Positions 22,521 through 31,199 of a DNA stretch of 64,000 nucleotides are shown one piece after another (position 1 is the first letter of the stretch; each line of letters opens with the position of its first letter). The stretch is from Syntrophaceticus sp050949745 (GTDB lineage: Bacteria; Bacillota; DSM-12270; Thermacetogeniales; Thermacetogeniaceae). Under the pieces are notes generated by a model. That model made no database searches. It had not been told where the DNA came from and was given only the letters and a program-made list of their open reading frames with translations. Both the position numbers and the translations under genes were made by a program. The stretch covers positions 1 to 64,000 of the forward strand of contig JBMNGF010000021.1 of assembly GCA_050949745.1 (NCBI GenBank), given 5' to 3'.

Positions 22521-24698
22521 ATGACTTTGGCGCGACTTTTTAATAAAATTGAGAGCTATTATCCGAACTTTGATCGAGATTTGGTCGAACGCGCCTATCT
22601 TTTCGCAGAGAAGGCACACGCTGGTCAGTTCCGCATATCTGGTGATCCTTTTATCCAGCATTCACTGGAAGTGGCCTATATTTTGGCGGATCTGCAGCTG
22701 GATATGCTTTCCATTGTTGCCGGACTGCTTCACGATGTTGTGGAAGATACAGATGCCACATTTGATGAAATTGAGGAGTTGTTCGGTTCTAAGACGCGTT
22801 TCCTGGTGGCTGGGGTGACCAAATTAGGCAAAATAGAGTACAAATCCAAGGAGGAACGCCATGCAGAAAATCTACGCCGCATGTTCCTGGCCATGGCCAA
22901 GGATGTGCGCGTGATCATGATTAAACTGGCTGATCGCTTACATAATATGCGTACTCTCAAGCATCATCCAGTAGAAAAACAAAAAGAAATCGCCCAGGAG
23001 ACTCTGGAGATTTATGCTCCGGTAGCACACCGCCTGGGTATCTTCAAGATTAAATGGGAGATCGAAGACATTTCTTTTCGCTACTTAGAGCCTGATAAGT
23101 ACTATGATATGGTAGAAAGGGTTGCCAAAAAGCGGCGTGAGCGGGAGGACTATATCAACCTTGTGATCTCTAAACTCAAAGAAAGACTGGACGAAACCGG
23201 AATCCCAGCTGAAATATCAGGTAGGCCAAAAAATTTCTACAGCATTTACCGCAAAATGACAGAACAGAAAAAGGATCTCTCGGAAATTTATGACCTGATT
23301 GCGGTTAGAATAATTGTGAATACTGTCAAGGAGTGTTATGCGACACTGGGTATAGTTCACACCATGTGGAAACCTATTCCTGGCCGTTTTAAGGATTATA
23401 TCGCTATGCCGAAACAGAATATGTATCAGTCGCTGCACACCAGTTTAGTAGGACCGCTGGGAGAGCCTTTTGAACTGCAGATTCGCACCTATGAGATGCA
23501 TAAGACTTCGGAATACGGAATTGCCGCTCATTGGAGGTACAAAGAAGGTGGATATCCCACTGATGAAGAGTTTGAAAAGAAGCTATCATGGCTGCGCCAG
23601 ATCTTAGACTGGAATCATGAATTAAGAGATGATCGGGAGTTCTTGGAATCGCTCAAGATAGATATTTTTTCGGATGTTGTTTTTGTCTTCACCCCTAAAG
23701 GGGATGTGATTGAACTTCCTGCAGGCTCCAATCCTATTGATTTTGCCTATCGTATCCATACTGAGGTAGGCAATCGCTGTATAGGGGCGAAGGTTAACGG
23801 GAGAATAGTTTCTTTAGATTATCAGCTAAAAAACGGGGATATTGTGGAAGTCCTGACCTCTAAACAGAGTGGCGGGCCAAGCCGTGATTGGCTCTCCATC
23901 GTCAAGTCATCACAGGCGAAAAATCGGATCAAACAGTGGTTCAAGAAGGAACAGAAGGTAGATAATATTCTGCGCGGTAGAGAGTTGCTGGAAAAGGAGT
24001 TGCGCAAGCAGGGATTTGAGCCTGATACCTTCTTTAAGATGGAAGGAAAGGAAGAACTCTGCCAGCGGCTCGGTTTTCAAACAGAGGATGATATGTATGC
24101 TGGGATCGGCAGCGGCAATCTCTCTGTGGTATCTGTAATTGGTAAGATGCGCACCGAACTTAAGAAAGCGAATGAGCCAGAACCCTTGATCCCTGATGGG
24201 GAGGCTGATCTGCTGTTAAGGATTCCTGAAAAAAAGGATCCAGTTGCTGCAGGGGTCAGGGTCAAGGGCATCAAGGATCTGGCAGTTCATCTTTCTCATT
24301 GCTGCAACCCCTTGCCTGGGGACCAGATTATCGGTTATATTACACGAGGAAGAGGTGTCTCTGTCCATAGGGCTGATTGCCCAAATATCGCCCATCATTT
24401 TCGAGGAGAAACAGAGCGTATCATTGAAGTGAGTTGGGATCAGGAGACACCGGCAACCTACCAGGTGGAAATCGAAGTAAATGCTTTTGACCGACCAAAC
24501 CTGGCAACAGATATTATGACGACGATTGCAGATACAAAAACAATTATCAATGCAGTGCATGCCAGGGGCATGAAAAATAGAATGGCCCGTGTTAACCTAA
24601 AAATTGAGATTCGCAATGTTGAGCACCTTTATAGAGTGATGCAGAAGGTCAACCAGGTCAGTGATGTACTGGAAGTGCACAGAGTGGTACCCAATTAA
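22521..24698 (+). CDS. relA: Bifunctional (p)ppGpp synthase/hydrolase RelA/SpoT (Rel)
   Basis: This 725-residue stringent-response enzyme makes and degrades (p)ppGpp. Domains in order: HD hydrolase (HSLEVAYILADL, LHDVVEDTDAT, IKLADRLHNMRTL), synthetase (GRPKNFYSIYRKM, RFKDYIAMPKQNMYQSLHT), TGS (IDIFSDVVFVFTPKGDVIELP), a helical/zinc region (HLSHCCNPLPGD), and a C-terminal ACT domain. The intact HD catalytic residues predict both activities. ATG 22521 follows GAGAGGGATGG. dtd is 12 bases downstream, a common relA-dtd pair in Firmicutes. Confidence 0.97.
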   Translation: MTLARLFNKIESYYPNFDRDLVERAYLFAEKAHAGQFRISGDPFIQHSLEVAYILADLQLDMLSIVAGLLHDVVEDTDATFDEIEELFGSKTRFLVAGVTKLGKIEYKSKEERHAENLRRMFLAMAKDVRVIMIKLADRLHNMRTLKHHPVEKQKEIAQETLEIYAPVAHRLGIFKIKWEIEDISFRYLEPDKYYDMVERVAKKRREREDYINLVISKLKERLDETGIPAEISGRPKNFYSIYRKMTEQKKDLSEIYDLIAVRIIVNTVKECYATLGIVHTMWKPIPGRFKDYIAMPKQNMYQSLHTSLVGPLGEPFELQIRTYEMHKTSEYGIAAHWRYKEGGYPTDEEFEKKLSWLRQILDWNHELRDDREFLESLKIDIFSDVVFVFTPKGDVIELPAGSNPIDFAYRIHTEVGNRCIGAKVNGRIVSLDYQLKNGDIVEVLTSKQSGGPSRDWLSIVKSSQAKNRIKQWFKKEQKVDNILRGRELLEKELRKQGFEPDTFFKMEGKEELCQRLGFQTEDDMYAGIGSGNLSVVSVIGKMRTELKKANEPEPLIPDGEADLLLRIPEKKDPVAAGVRVKGIKDLAVHLSHCCNPLPGDQIIGYITRGRGVSVHRADCPNIAHHFRGETERIIEVSWDQETPATYQVEIEVNAFDRPNLATDIMTTIADTKTIINAVHARGMKNRMARVNLKIEIRNVEHLYRVMQKVNQVSDVLEVHRVVPN

Positions 24699-24710
24699 GG
24701 GGTGATAGAT

Positions 24711-25160
24711 ATGCGAGCTGTGGTCCAGAGGGTTAGCAGCGGTTGGGTACAGGTAGAGGAACAGCAAAAGCGCCCTATTGGGAATGGGCTTGTTGTTTTA
24801 ATTGGAGTTGGGAAAGATGATAATGATAGTGATGCCCGCTATATTGCGGACAAAATATTAAATTTAAGGATCTTTCCTGATCAAGATGGAAAATTTGATT
24901 ATTCTGTCATTGATGTGGCAGGAGAACTGCTGGTGGTTTCCCAATTTACCCTATATGGTGACTGCCGCAAGGGGAGGCGACCTAGCTTCACAAATGCGGC
25001 CGCTCCAGATGCTGCCCTGCCTTTATTCGAGAAACTGCTTGACCTTCTAAAGGACAGTGGCCTTCATTTGATTACAGGTGAGTTCCAGACGATGATGCAA
25101 GTGGGGATTATCAATGAGGGGCCTGTTACAGTTTTGCTGGACAGTAAGAAAAAAATATAA
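24711..25160 (+). CDS. dtd: D-aminoacyl-tRNA deacylase
   Basis: This 149-residue enzyme removes D-amino acids and glycine wrongly attached to tRNA. It has MRAVVQRVSSGWV at the start, the SQFTLYGDCRKGRRPSF catalytic motif, and the NEGPVTVLLDS motif that forms the cross-subunit Gly-cisPro site. ATG 24711 follows AAGGGGTG by 7 bases. It follows relA directly. Confidence 0.96.
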   Translation: MRAVVQRVSSGWVQVEEQQKRPIGNGLVVLIGVGKDDNDSDARYIADKILNLRIFPDQDGKFDYSVIDVAGELLVVSQFTLYGDCRKGRRPSFTNAAAPDAALPLFEKLLDLLKDSGLHLITGEFQTMMQVGIINEGPVTVLLDSKKKI

Positions 25161-25247
25161 AAACAAACTATCCTTCATGAGAAGGCTCTTAGCTTTGCTG
25201 TTCTAAGGCAGGGGGCTCTCCTGAGGGTATAAAGGAGGCTGTTTATT

Positions 25248-25865
25248 GTGAAGGTCGAATGCCTGACAGTAGGGGCTATGGCCTCAAATTGCTACCTTGT
25301 CTGGTGTGAGGATACAAAAGAGGCGATAGTAATTGACCCTGGTGCTGAAGGGAAGCGGATTTTAAGCGAGGTTGATAAAAGAGGCTTAAAATTAAAATAT
25401 ATTGTCAACACACACGGGCACATAGATCATATCGCTGCTAATAATGTGATCAAAGAGGCTACAGACGCAGAATTAGCTATTCATGTTGAAGATCTATCTT
25501 TGCTTACCGATCCTGAATTGAACCTTTCTCAATACATGGGTAGGAAGTACAGCAGCCCGAGAGCTGATCTTTCCCTTTCTGATGGTGACGAATTGACAGT
25601 GGGCAAAGATGTTTTATCAGTTTTGCATACGCCAGGTCATACTAGAGGAGGTATTTCCTTAAAGGGGACAGGAGTTGTTTTTGTGGGGGATACACTGTTT
25701 GCAGGTTCAGTGGGCAGAACCGATTTTCCAGGAGGGTCATATGATGATCTGATTGCCTCTATCAAAAACAAGATCCTTCCTTGTGGAGATGAGTTTATTG
25801 TCTATCCAGGACATGGTCCTGCCACTACTGTAGGTCATGAGCGTGAACATAATCCCTTTCTCTAG
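25248..25865 (+). CDS. MBL-fold metallo-hydrolase (glyoxalase II-like)
   Basis: This 205-residue metallo-beta-lactamase-fold enzyme has the metal motif NTHGHIDH, a further HTPGHTRGG, VFVGDTLFAGSVGRTD, and YPGHGPATT near the end. This set is typical of the YcbL/GloB-like group between relA-dtd and hisS in Firmicutes. The substrate is not known; glutathione thiolester hydrolysis is unlikely in an anaerobe of this type. GTG 25248 follows AAAGGAGG. Confidence 0.9.
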   Translation: MKVECLTVGAMASNCYLVWCEDTKEAIVIDPGAEGKRILSEVDKRGLKLKYIVNTHGHIDHIAANNVIKEATDAELAIHVEDLSLLTDPELNLSQYMGRKYSSPRADLSLSDGDELTVGKDVLSVLHTPGHTRGGISLKGTGVVFVGDTLFAGSVGRTDFPGGSYDDLIASIKNKILPCGDEFIVYPGHGPATTVGHEREHNPFL

Positions 25866-25951
25866 CTTTTAGGGTGTATAATATACTAAGCTAGAGTGAG
25901 GTTACGTGATATGGTACAGCATTCTTAAAGTTGTTCAAAGGAGTGGTATCG

Positions 25952-27217
25952 GTGATCAAGGCACCCCGTGGAACAAAGGATTTACTACCAGGGGAAATTG
26001 AGAAGTGGCATTATGTAGAGAAAGTTGCCAGGGAGATAAGTGAGATTTACGGTTATCAGGAGATTCGGATCCCCATCTTCGAGCATACAGAACTGTTTCA
26101 GCGGGGAGTCGGGGATACAACAGATGTTGTACAAAAGGAGATGTATACTTTTGAGGATCGCGGGGGAAGGAGTATTACACTGCGCCCTGAGGGGACAGCA
26201 GGGGTTGTCAGAGCCTATTTGGAGAACCACCTGAACAACCAGCCCCAGCCGGTCAAGCTCTATTACCTGGGTCCTATGTTTCGGTATGATCGTCCTCAGG
26301 CCGGACGCATGCGTCAGTTTCATCAGTTGGGGATTGAGGCTTTTGGCAGTAAAGACCCGGCATTAGATGTTGAAGTTATCTGTTATAGTTATAATTTTTT
26401 CTCTAGACTTGGATTGAAAGATCTAAGAGTTTTGGTTAACAGCGTAGGGTGTCCCCAGTGCAGGTCGGATTATGGAAGAGCATTGACAGAGTTTATAGAA
26501 AAGCATCGTGAGATCTTGTGCGAAAACTGCCAAGATAGGCTGGAACGCAATCCTTTGCGTGTGCTGGACTGTAAAGAGCCTGGTTGTCAGGCACAGCTGA
26601 AAGGAGTGCCTGATATTCATGATTATCTTTGTGCAGAATGCGGTGAACACTTTGAGCAGGTGCAGGATTATTTGCAATTGACTGGCATAGGATATGAAAT
26701 TAATGAACAACTGGTGCGTGGGTTGGATTACTACACACAGACAGTATTTGAAATAATACCTAATGGTCCTGACCAGGATTCTCTAGCAGGGGGAGGGCGT
26801 TACAGCAATTTGGTTGAGGTCTGTGGTGGGCCTTCCACACCTGGGATCGGGGTTGCCATCGGATTGGAGCGAGTGCTGATGGCTATGCAGGAACAGGGTG
26901 TAGAGTTTCCCTTAGAGAAGCGAAACATGATATATATTGCAACTGCCAGTAGTGATCAGTCAGGGGATTTGGACAGAGAGGCTGTACGCTTGCTTCTGGA
27001 ATTCAGGGAAGCAGATATACCGGTAGAAAAGGACCTGGTGGGCAGGAGCTTAAAGTCGCAGATGAAACAAGCAGGCAGGATAGGAGCCAGTTATGTTATT
27101 ATCTTTGGGTCTGAAGAACTGCAAAGTGGCACTGTATTGGTAAGGGATATGAATAAAGGTGAACAGTTTTCTATATCCCGGGATAGGATTGTAGAATACC
27201 TTAAAGATATATTATAA
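25952..27217 (+). CDS. hisS: Histidine--tRNA ligase
   Basis: This class II synthetase of about 421 residues charges tRNA-His. Motif 1 region: GYQEIRIPIFEHTELFQRG; motif 2: GPMFRYDRPQAGRMRQFHQ; histidine-specific LVRGLDYYTQTVFE; motif 3: GIGVAIGLERVLMAM. The insertion CPQC...C...C holds several Cys residues. GTG 25952 follows AAAGGAG; TTG 25931 is an earlier option. No T-box leader is seen. aspS follows after 23 bases. Confidence 0.96.
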   Translation: MIKAPRGTKDLLPGEIEKWHYVEKVAREISEIYGYQEIRIPIFEHTELFQRGVGDTTDVVQKEMYTFEDRGGRSITLRPEGTAGVVRAYLENHLNNQPQPVKLYYLGPMFRYDRPQAGRMRQFHQLGIEAFGSKDPALDVEVICYSYNFFSRLGLKDLRVLVNSVGCPQCRSDYGRALTEFIEKHREILCENCQDRLERNPLRVLDCKEPGCQAQLKGVPDIHDYLCAECGEHFEQVQDYLQLTGIGYEINEQLVRGLDYYTQTVFEIIPNGPDQDSLAGGGRYSNLVEVCGGPSTPGIGVAIGLERVLMAMQEQGVEFPLEKRNMIYIATASSDQSGDLDREAVRLLLEFREADIPVEKDLVGRSLKSQMKQAGRIGASYVIIFGSEELQSGTVLVRDMNKGEQFSISRDRIVEYLKDIL

Positions 27218-27240
27218 GAGGACACTAGGGAGGCAGAATA

Positions 27241-29025
27241 GTGGAAAGCAGCGGAGAATTGAAGAGAACCCACAGCTGTGGGGAACTATCAATAAATAAT
27301 ATCGGCCAGGATGTAGTTTTGATGGGCTGGGTGCAAAAAAGACGAGATCACGGGGGAGTTATTTTTCTGGACTTGAGAGACCGGAGCGGTGTTGTCCAGG
27401 TTGTTGTAAGCCCTGATTCTAGCGATCTTTCTTTCCAGAGGTCAAATGCAGTGCGGGCAGAGTTTGTTGTTGCTGTAGAGGGGCAAGTACGGCGCCGTCC
27501 GTCAGGAACAGAAAACCCGCAGATGGCTACCGGACAGATTGAGGTTGCCACAGTTGAGCTGGAAATACTTAATGCTGCCAGAGCCTTGCCTTTTTATCCT
27601 GGTGATGCTGAGGGTGTTGATGAGGCACTTCGCTTGCGCTACAGGTATTTAGATCTACGGCGTCAAGATTGCTGGCATATTTTTTCGATGCGCCAAAGGG
27701 CAGCAGCCATTATTCGTGATTTATTGACCAAGAGGGGATTTCTGGAGATGGAAACCCCGATGCTGACACGCAGCACTCCAGAAGGTGCAAGGGATTATTT
27801 GGTCCCCAGCCGTGTGCATCCAGGCGAGTTTTTTGCTCTGCCCCAGTCTCCGCAGCTTTTTAAACAGATCTTGATGATAGCTGGTTTTGAACGTTATTTC
27901 CAGTTTGCCAGGTGTTTTAGGGATGAGGATTTAAGAGCTGATCGACAGCCGGAATTTACTCAGCTTGATATTGAAATGTCATTTATTGATGAACAAGCTA
28001 TCCAACAGCTGACCGAAGAAATGCTTGTATCCCTTTTCCGGGAACTGTTGGATGTGGAACTGAAGACACCTTTCCCACGCCTTACCTACAGAGAGGCCAT
28101 GGGGACATATGGCAGTGACAGACCAGATATGCGCTTCGGACTTGAGTTAGTGGATCTTTCCTCGATCCTGGCAGACAGCAGTTGCCGGGTCTTTTCCGGA
28201 GCTATTAACAGTGGTGGGGTCGTTAAAGGAATCCGGGTACCTGGTGCCGGGTTCAGCAGAAAGGTTTTGGATGAACTGACTGATATGGTTGTAGAGTGGG
28301 GTGCCCATGGTCTAGCCTGGTTTATATTACAGGAGAATGGGATCAGATCGCCCCTCGTTAAGCTAATGAATCCTGAGGAAATAGAGGCCTTGATCGCGAA
28401 AATGGGAGGGCAGGCAGGGGATACATTGTTGCTTGTTGCAGATCAGCAGCGGGTAACAGAGGAGGTTCTCGGCAAGTTGCGCCTGGAATTAGCCAGGAGA
28501 CTCGATTTGATTGACGATGAGGCGTATTCCTTTATATGGATTACAGATTTCCCTTTACTGGCATATGATGAGGATGAGGGACGATTGGATGCAGTACACC
28601 ATCCCTTCACATCGCCGCGAGAAGAAGACCTGCCATTACTGGAGAGTCAACCGGAACAGGTAAGGGCGAGGGCTTATGACATCGTTCTTAATGGTATAGA
28701 ACTTGGTGGGGGAAGTATCAGAATCCATAGACGTGATTTACAGGAGCGTGTTTTCAGTGTTTTGGGATTGGAAGCAGAGGGTGTTCAAGAAAAATTCGGT
28801 TTTTTCTTGGAAGCCCTTGAATATGGAGCTCCTCCCCATGGCGGAATCGCTTTTGGATTTGATAGATTGTTGATGTTGATGCTTGATCTGGACTCAATTC
28901 GTGATGTGATTGCTTTTCCCAAAACACAAAAGGCGACATGTCTGCTTACCGATGCACCTGCTTCTGTAATGCCGGAACAGCTGAAGGAACTGCAAATAAA
29001 GCTTGTACACGAGAAAAAGAGCTAG
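27241..29025 (+). CDS. aspS: Aspartate--tRNA ligase, bacterial type
   Basis: This 594-residue class II synthetase has an N-terminal OB-fold anticodon domain (VLMGWVQKRRDHGGVIFLDLRD), catalytic motifs (ETPMLTRSTPEGARDYL, FRDEDLRADRQPEFTQLD), the bacterial GAD insertion (about 280-420), and motif 3 (GGIAFGFDRLLMLM). GTG start follows AGGGAGG. It forms the frequent hisS-aspS pair. 6S RNA lies downstream, the same neighbourhood as in Bacillus subtilis. Confidence 0.97.
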   Translation: MESSGELKRTHSCGELSINNIGQDVVLMGWVQKRRDHGGVIFLDLRDRSGVVQVVVSPDSSDLSFQRSNAVRAEFVVAVEGQVRRRPSGTENPQMATGQIEVATVELEILNAARALPFYPGDAEGVDEALRLRYRYLDLRRQDCWHIFSMRQRAAAIIRDLLTKRGFLEMETPMLTRSTPEGARDYLVPSRVHPGEFFALPQSPQLFKQILMIAGFERYFQFARCFRDEDLRADRQPEFTQLDIEMSFIDEQAIQQLTEEMLVSLFRELLDVELKTPFPRLTYREAMGTYGSDRPDMRFGLELVDLSSILADSSCRVFSGAINSGGVVKGIRVPGAGFSRKVLDELTDMVVEWGAHGLAWFILQENGIRSPLVKLMNPEEIEALIAKMGGQAGDTLLLVADQQRVTEEVLGKLRLELARRLDLIDDEAYSFIWITDFPLLAYDEDEGRLDAVHHPFTSPREEDLPLLESQPEQVRARAYDIVLNGIELGGGSIRIHRRDLQERVFSVLGLEAEGVQEKFGFFLEALEYGAPPHGGIAFGFDRLLMLMLDLDSIRDVIAFPKTQKATCLLTDAPASVMPEQLKELQIKLVHEKKS

Positions 29026-29033
29026 GAGAGCTA

Positions 29034-29098
29034 GGGTGCCTGGCACCGTTTGATTTGTTGTCATTTGATTATTCTGTTTCTCGCGGTGCCAGGCACCC
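29034..29098. repeat. 15-bp perfect inverted repeat, REP-like
   Basis: GGGTGCCTGGCACCG (29034-29048) and CGGTGCCAGGCACCC (29084-29098) are exact reverse complements, spaced 35 bases apart. Each arm is itself nearly palindromic (GGTGCC/GGCACC). This GC-rich form is common in REP-type elements mobilised by RAYT transposases. It could also act as the aspS terminator but lacks a T-tract. Confidence 0.7.
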
Positions 29099-29119
29099 GT
29101 TTCTCCAGGTATTGGTACA

Positions 29120-29148
29120 TTGAAAAAGTGCACTTTCTGTGATATTAT
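29120..29148 (+). promoter_or_regulatory. Sigma-A promoter of 6S RNA
   Basis: TTGAAA (29120-29125) and TATTAT (29143-29148) are separated by exactly 17 bases. The expected transcript start near 29155 fits the 5' end of the RNA below. Confidence 0.7.
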
Positions 29149-29156
29149 TTAACTAC

Positions 29157-29364
29157 ATCAAGTTACATTGATAAAAACCCTACGATGTACGTGGATACTC
29201 TGGGAGTTTTGAGCCAACACCAAAACTTTTGGAGCCTGGGCTCTGGCTGTAGCTTATATACCTCCACTGAGAGGGAATAAAAAACAGTCAGGAGGGCACC
29301 ACCGTGCCGAGACAGGTTCAGACACCGGGTCTACCACGGCATATGTGGGGTTTTATTTACTTGA
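29157..29364 (+). ncRNA. ssrS: 6S RNA (SsrS/BsrA)
   Basis: A long, mostly double-stranded RNA with a large central opening is predicted. ACCCTACGATGTACGTGG (about 29178) pairs with CCACGGCATATGTGGGGT near 29334-29351. The outer ends TCAAGT (about 29159) and ACTTGA (about 29359) also pair. About 205 bases in length, no ORF, own promoter, and position next to aspS match 6S-1 RNA of Bacillus. 6S RNA binds sigma-A RNA polymerase in place of promoters. Boundaries are estimated within about 10 bases. Confidence 0.8.
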
Positions 29365-29424
29365 CAGGGAATTAGTGATCATTTAAAATCTGCAGTAATG
29401 AATTTGGGCGGGGGAGGAATTATT

Positions 29425-30732
29425 ATGAGTCATTATTGGAATAAAGACTGCGAGTGTATGTCGCCTGAGGGGCTGCGCTCTCTTCAGGAGAATCGTCTAA
29501 AGGAAACAGTAAAACGTGTTTATCAAGAGGTTCCTTTTTACCGCCATGCCTTTCAAGAAAATAGTATTGAACCAGATGATATTCAAACCCTTGATGATCT
29601 TAAAAAACTTCCATTCACTACTAAAAACGATTTGCGTGACAACTATCCGTATGGTCTTTTTGCTGTTCCTCTGAGTGAAGTGATCAGGTTGCATGCTTCT
29701 TCCGGAACTACCGGTAAGCCTACTGTCGTTGGGTATACTAAGCATGATCTTGATGTGTGGTCCGAGGTGATGGCCCGTGCGCTGATTTGTTGTGGAGCAA
29801 CAACAAACTCCAAAATCCAAAATGCATATGGATATGGTCTTTTTACAGGCGGGTTGGGAGTACACTACGGGGCTGAGAAGGTTGGTGCCTCGATTATACC
29901 TGTTTCTGCGGGACACACTAAACGCCAGATCATGATTATGAAGGATTTCGGTAGCAATATACTGACCTGTACTCCTTCCTATGCTCTGCATATGGCTGAA
30001 GTTATGGAGGAGTTAGGTGTTTCTAAGGAGGATATTAGCCTTACAGGGGGGCTTTTTGGGGCAGAACCCTGGTCGCAAAATTTACGCAAACAGATTGAAT
30101 TACGCTTAGGTATAAGAGCGTTAGATGTATATGGGATGAGTGAGGTTATTGGTCCCGGGGTTGCTGTCGAGTGTCCTGAACAAGATGGTCTGCATATTTG
30201 GGAGGATCACTTCCTGGCGGAGATTGTGGACCCGGACACCGGACAATCCCTACCCCCTGGAAGTTATGGAGAATTAGTGATCACAACACTCACCAAAGAG
30301 GCCTTACCTATGATCCGTTATAGAACTAGGGATATTACACGGATTATTCCCGATGGACCATGTGCCTGCGGCCGCACTCACATGAGGATCGACCGCTGCC
30401 AGGGGCGAACCGATGATATGCTGGTTATTCGTGGTGTTAATGTTTTTCCTTCTCAGATCGAGGAGGTTCTCTTCCGGATCAGTCATACAGAACCCTATTA
30501 CCTTCTAATTGTTGATCGCCAGGATCAGCTGGATCAACTGGAAGTATGGGTAGAGGTATCTGATCAGGTTTTTTCTGACCAAATAAGGAAGATGGAAGGT
30601 TTGGAACGAGAGATTCGCAAGGAGATTGAGGTTGTTTTAGGAATCAGTGTTAAGGTAAAACTTGTTGAACCTAAAACCATAGAGCGTAGTGAGGGAAAGG
30701 CGAAGCGTATTATTGATCGCCGTAGTTTATAA
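29425..30732 (+). CDS. Phenylacetate--CoA ligase family protein
   Basis: This adenylate-forming enzyme of about 435 residues is of the PaaK type, activating phenylacetate or a related aryl acid with ATP and CoA. It contains the ATP motif HASSGTTGKPTVVGYTKHD, DVYGMSEVIGPGVAVEC, and RCQGRTDDMLVIRGVNVFPSQIEE at the hinge. ATG 29425 follows GGGGGAGG; an ATG at 29398 is unlikely. An ACT-domain protein follows 15 bases later; this pairing is frequent in anaerobes that ferment aromatic amino acids, so a role in aryl-acid metabolism is likely. The precise substrate is inferred. Confidence 0.88.
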   Translation: MSHYWNKDCECMSPEGLRSLQENRLKETVKRVYQEVPFYRHAFQENSIEPDDIQTLDDLKKLPFTTKNDLRDNYPYGLFAVPLSEVIRLHASSGTTGKPTVVGYTKHDLDVWSEVMARALICCGATTNSKIQNAYGYGLFTGGLGVHYGAEKVGASIIPVSAGHTKRQIMIMKDFGSNILTCTPSYALHMAEVMEELGVSKEDISLTGGLFGAEPWSQNLRKQIELRLGIRALDVYGMSEVIGPGVAVECPEQDGLHIWEDHFLAEIVDPDTGQSLPPGSYGELVITTLTKEALPMIRYRTRDITRIIPDGPCACGRTHMRIDRCQGRTDDMLVIRGVNVFPSQIEEVLFRISHTEPYYLLIVDRQDQLDQLEVWVEVSDQVFSDQIRKMEGLEREIRKEIEVVLGISVKVKLVEPKTIERSEGKAKRIIDRRSL

Positions 30733-30747
30733 GAGGGGGGATGCTCT

Positions 30748-31179
30748 GTGCCTGTAAAACAGATCACTGTGTTTTTGGAAAACAAGTGCGGCAGACTGGC
30801 CAGTGTAGCTAAAGTTATAGGGGAGGAAGGGATCAATATTCGAGCGTTTTCTGTGGCAGATACCACAGATTTTGGTATCCTACGACTGATCGTAAGTGAC
30901 CCAGAGCGTACCTATGATGTGCTGCAAAAAGCCCAGTATACTGTCAGGCTGACCGATGTGATCGCTGCCCAAATTTCCGATCACCCCGGGGGATTGGCAC
31001 AAGTTCTTTCCCTGATGGAGGAAGCGGGAATAAATATCGAATACCTGTATGCCTTTGTTGCCCAGGTATCAGGGGATGCTCTGGTTGTTTTCCGAGTGGA
31101 AAATTCAAAGGTGGCGGAACAGTTGATGCTTGGAAAGGGTATCAAGGTTTTAAGTGGAGAAGAGGTTTATAACATCTAA
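30748..31179 (+). CDS. ACT-domain protein
   Basis: This 143-residue protein consists of two ACT domains: ITVFLENKCGRLASVAKVIGEEGINIRAF begins the first, and DHPGGLAQVLSLMEEAGINI the second (pieces shown only to mark positions). ACT domains bind amino acids and control partner enzymes. It is tightly linked to the PaaK-like ligase and may sense an aromatic or branched amino acid. GTG start follows GAGGGGGG. Confidence 0.88.
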   Translation: MPVKQITVFLENKCGRLASVAKVIGEEGINIRAFSVADTTDFGILRLIVSDPERTYDVLQKAQYTVRLTDVIAAQISDHPGGLAQVLSLMEEAGINIEYLYAFVAQVSGDALVVFRVENSKVAEQLMLGKGIKVLSGEEVYNI

Positions 31180-31199
31180 TATAGAAAGGATGAAACAGG

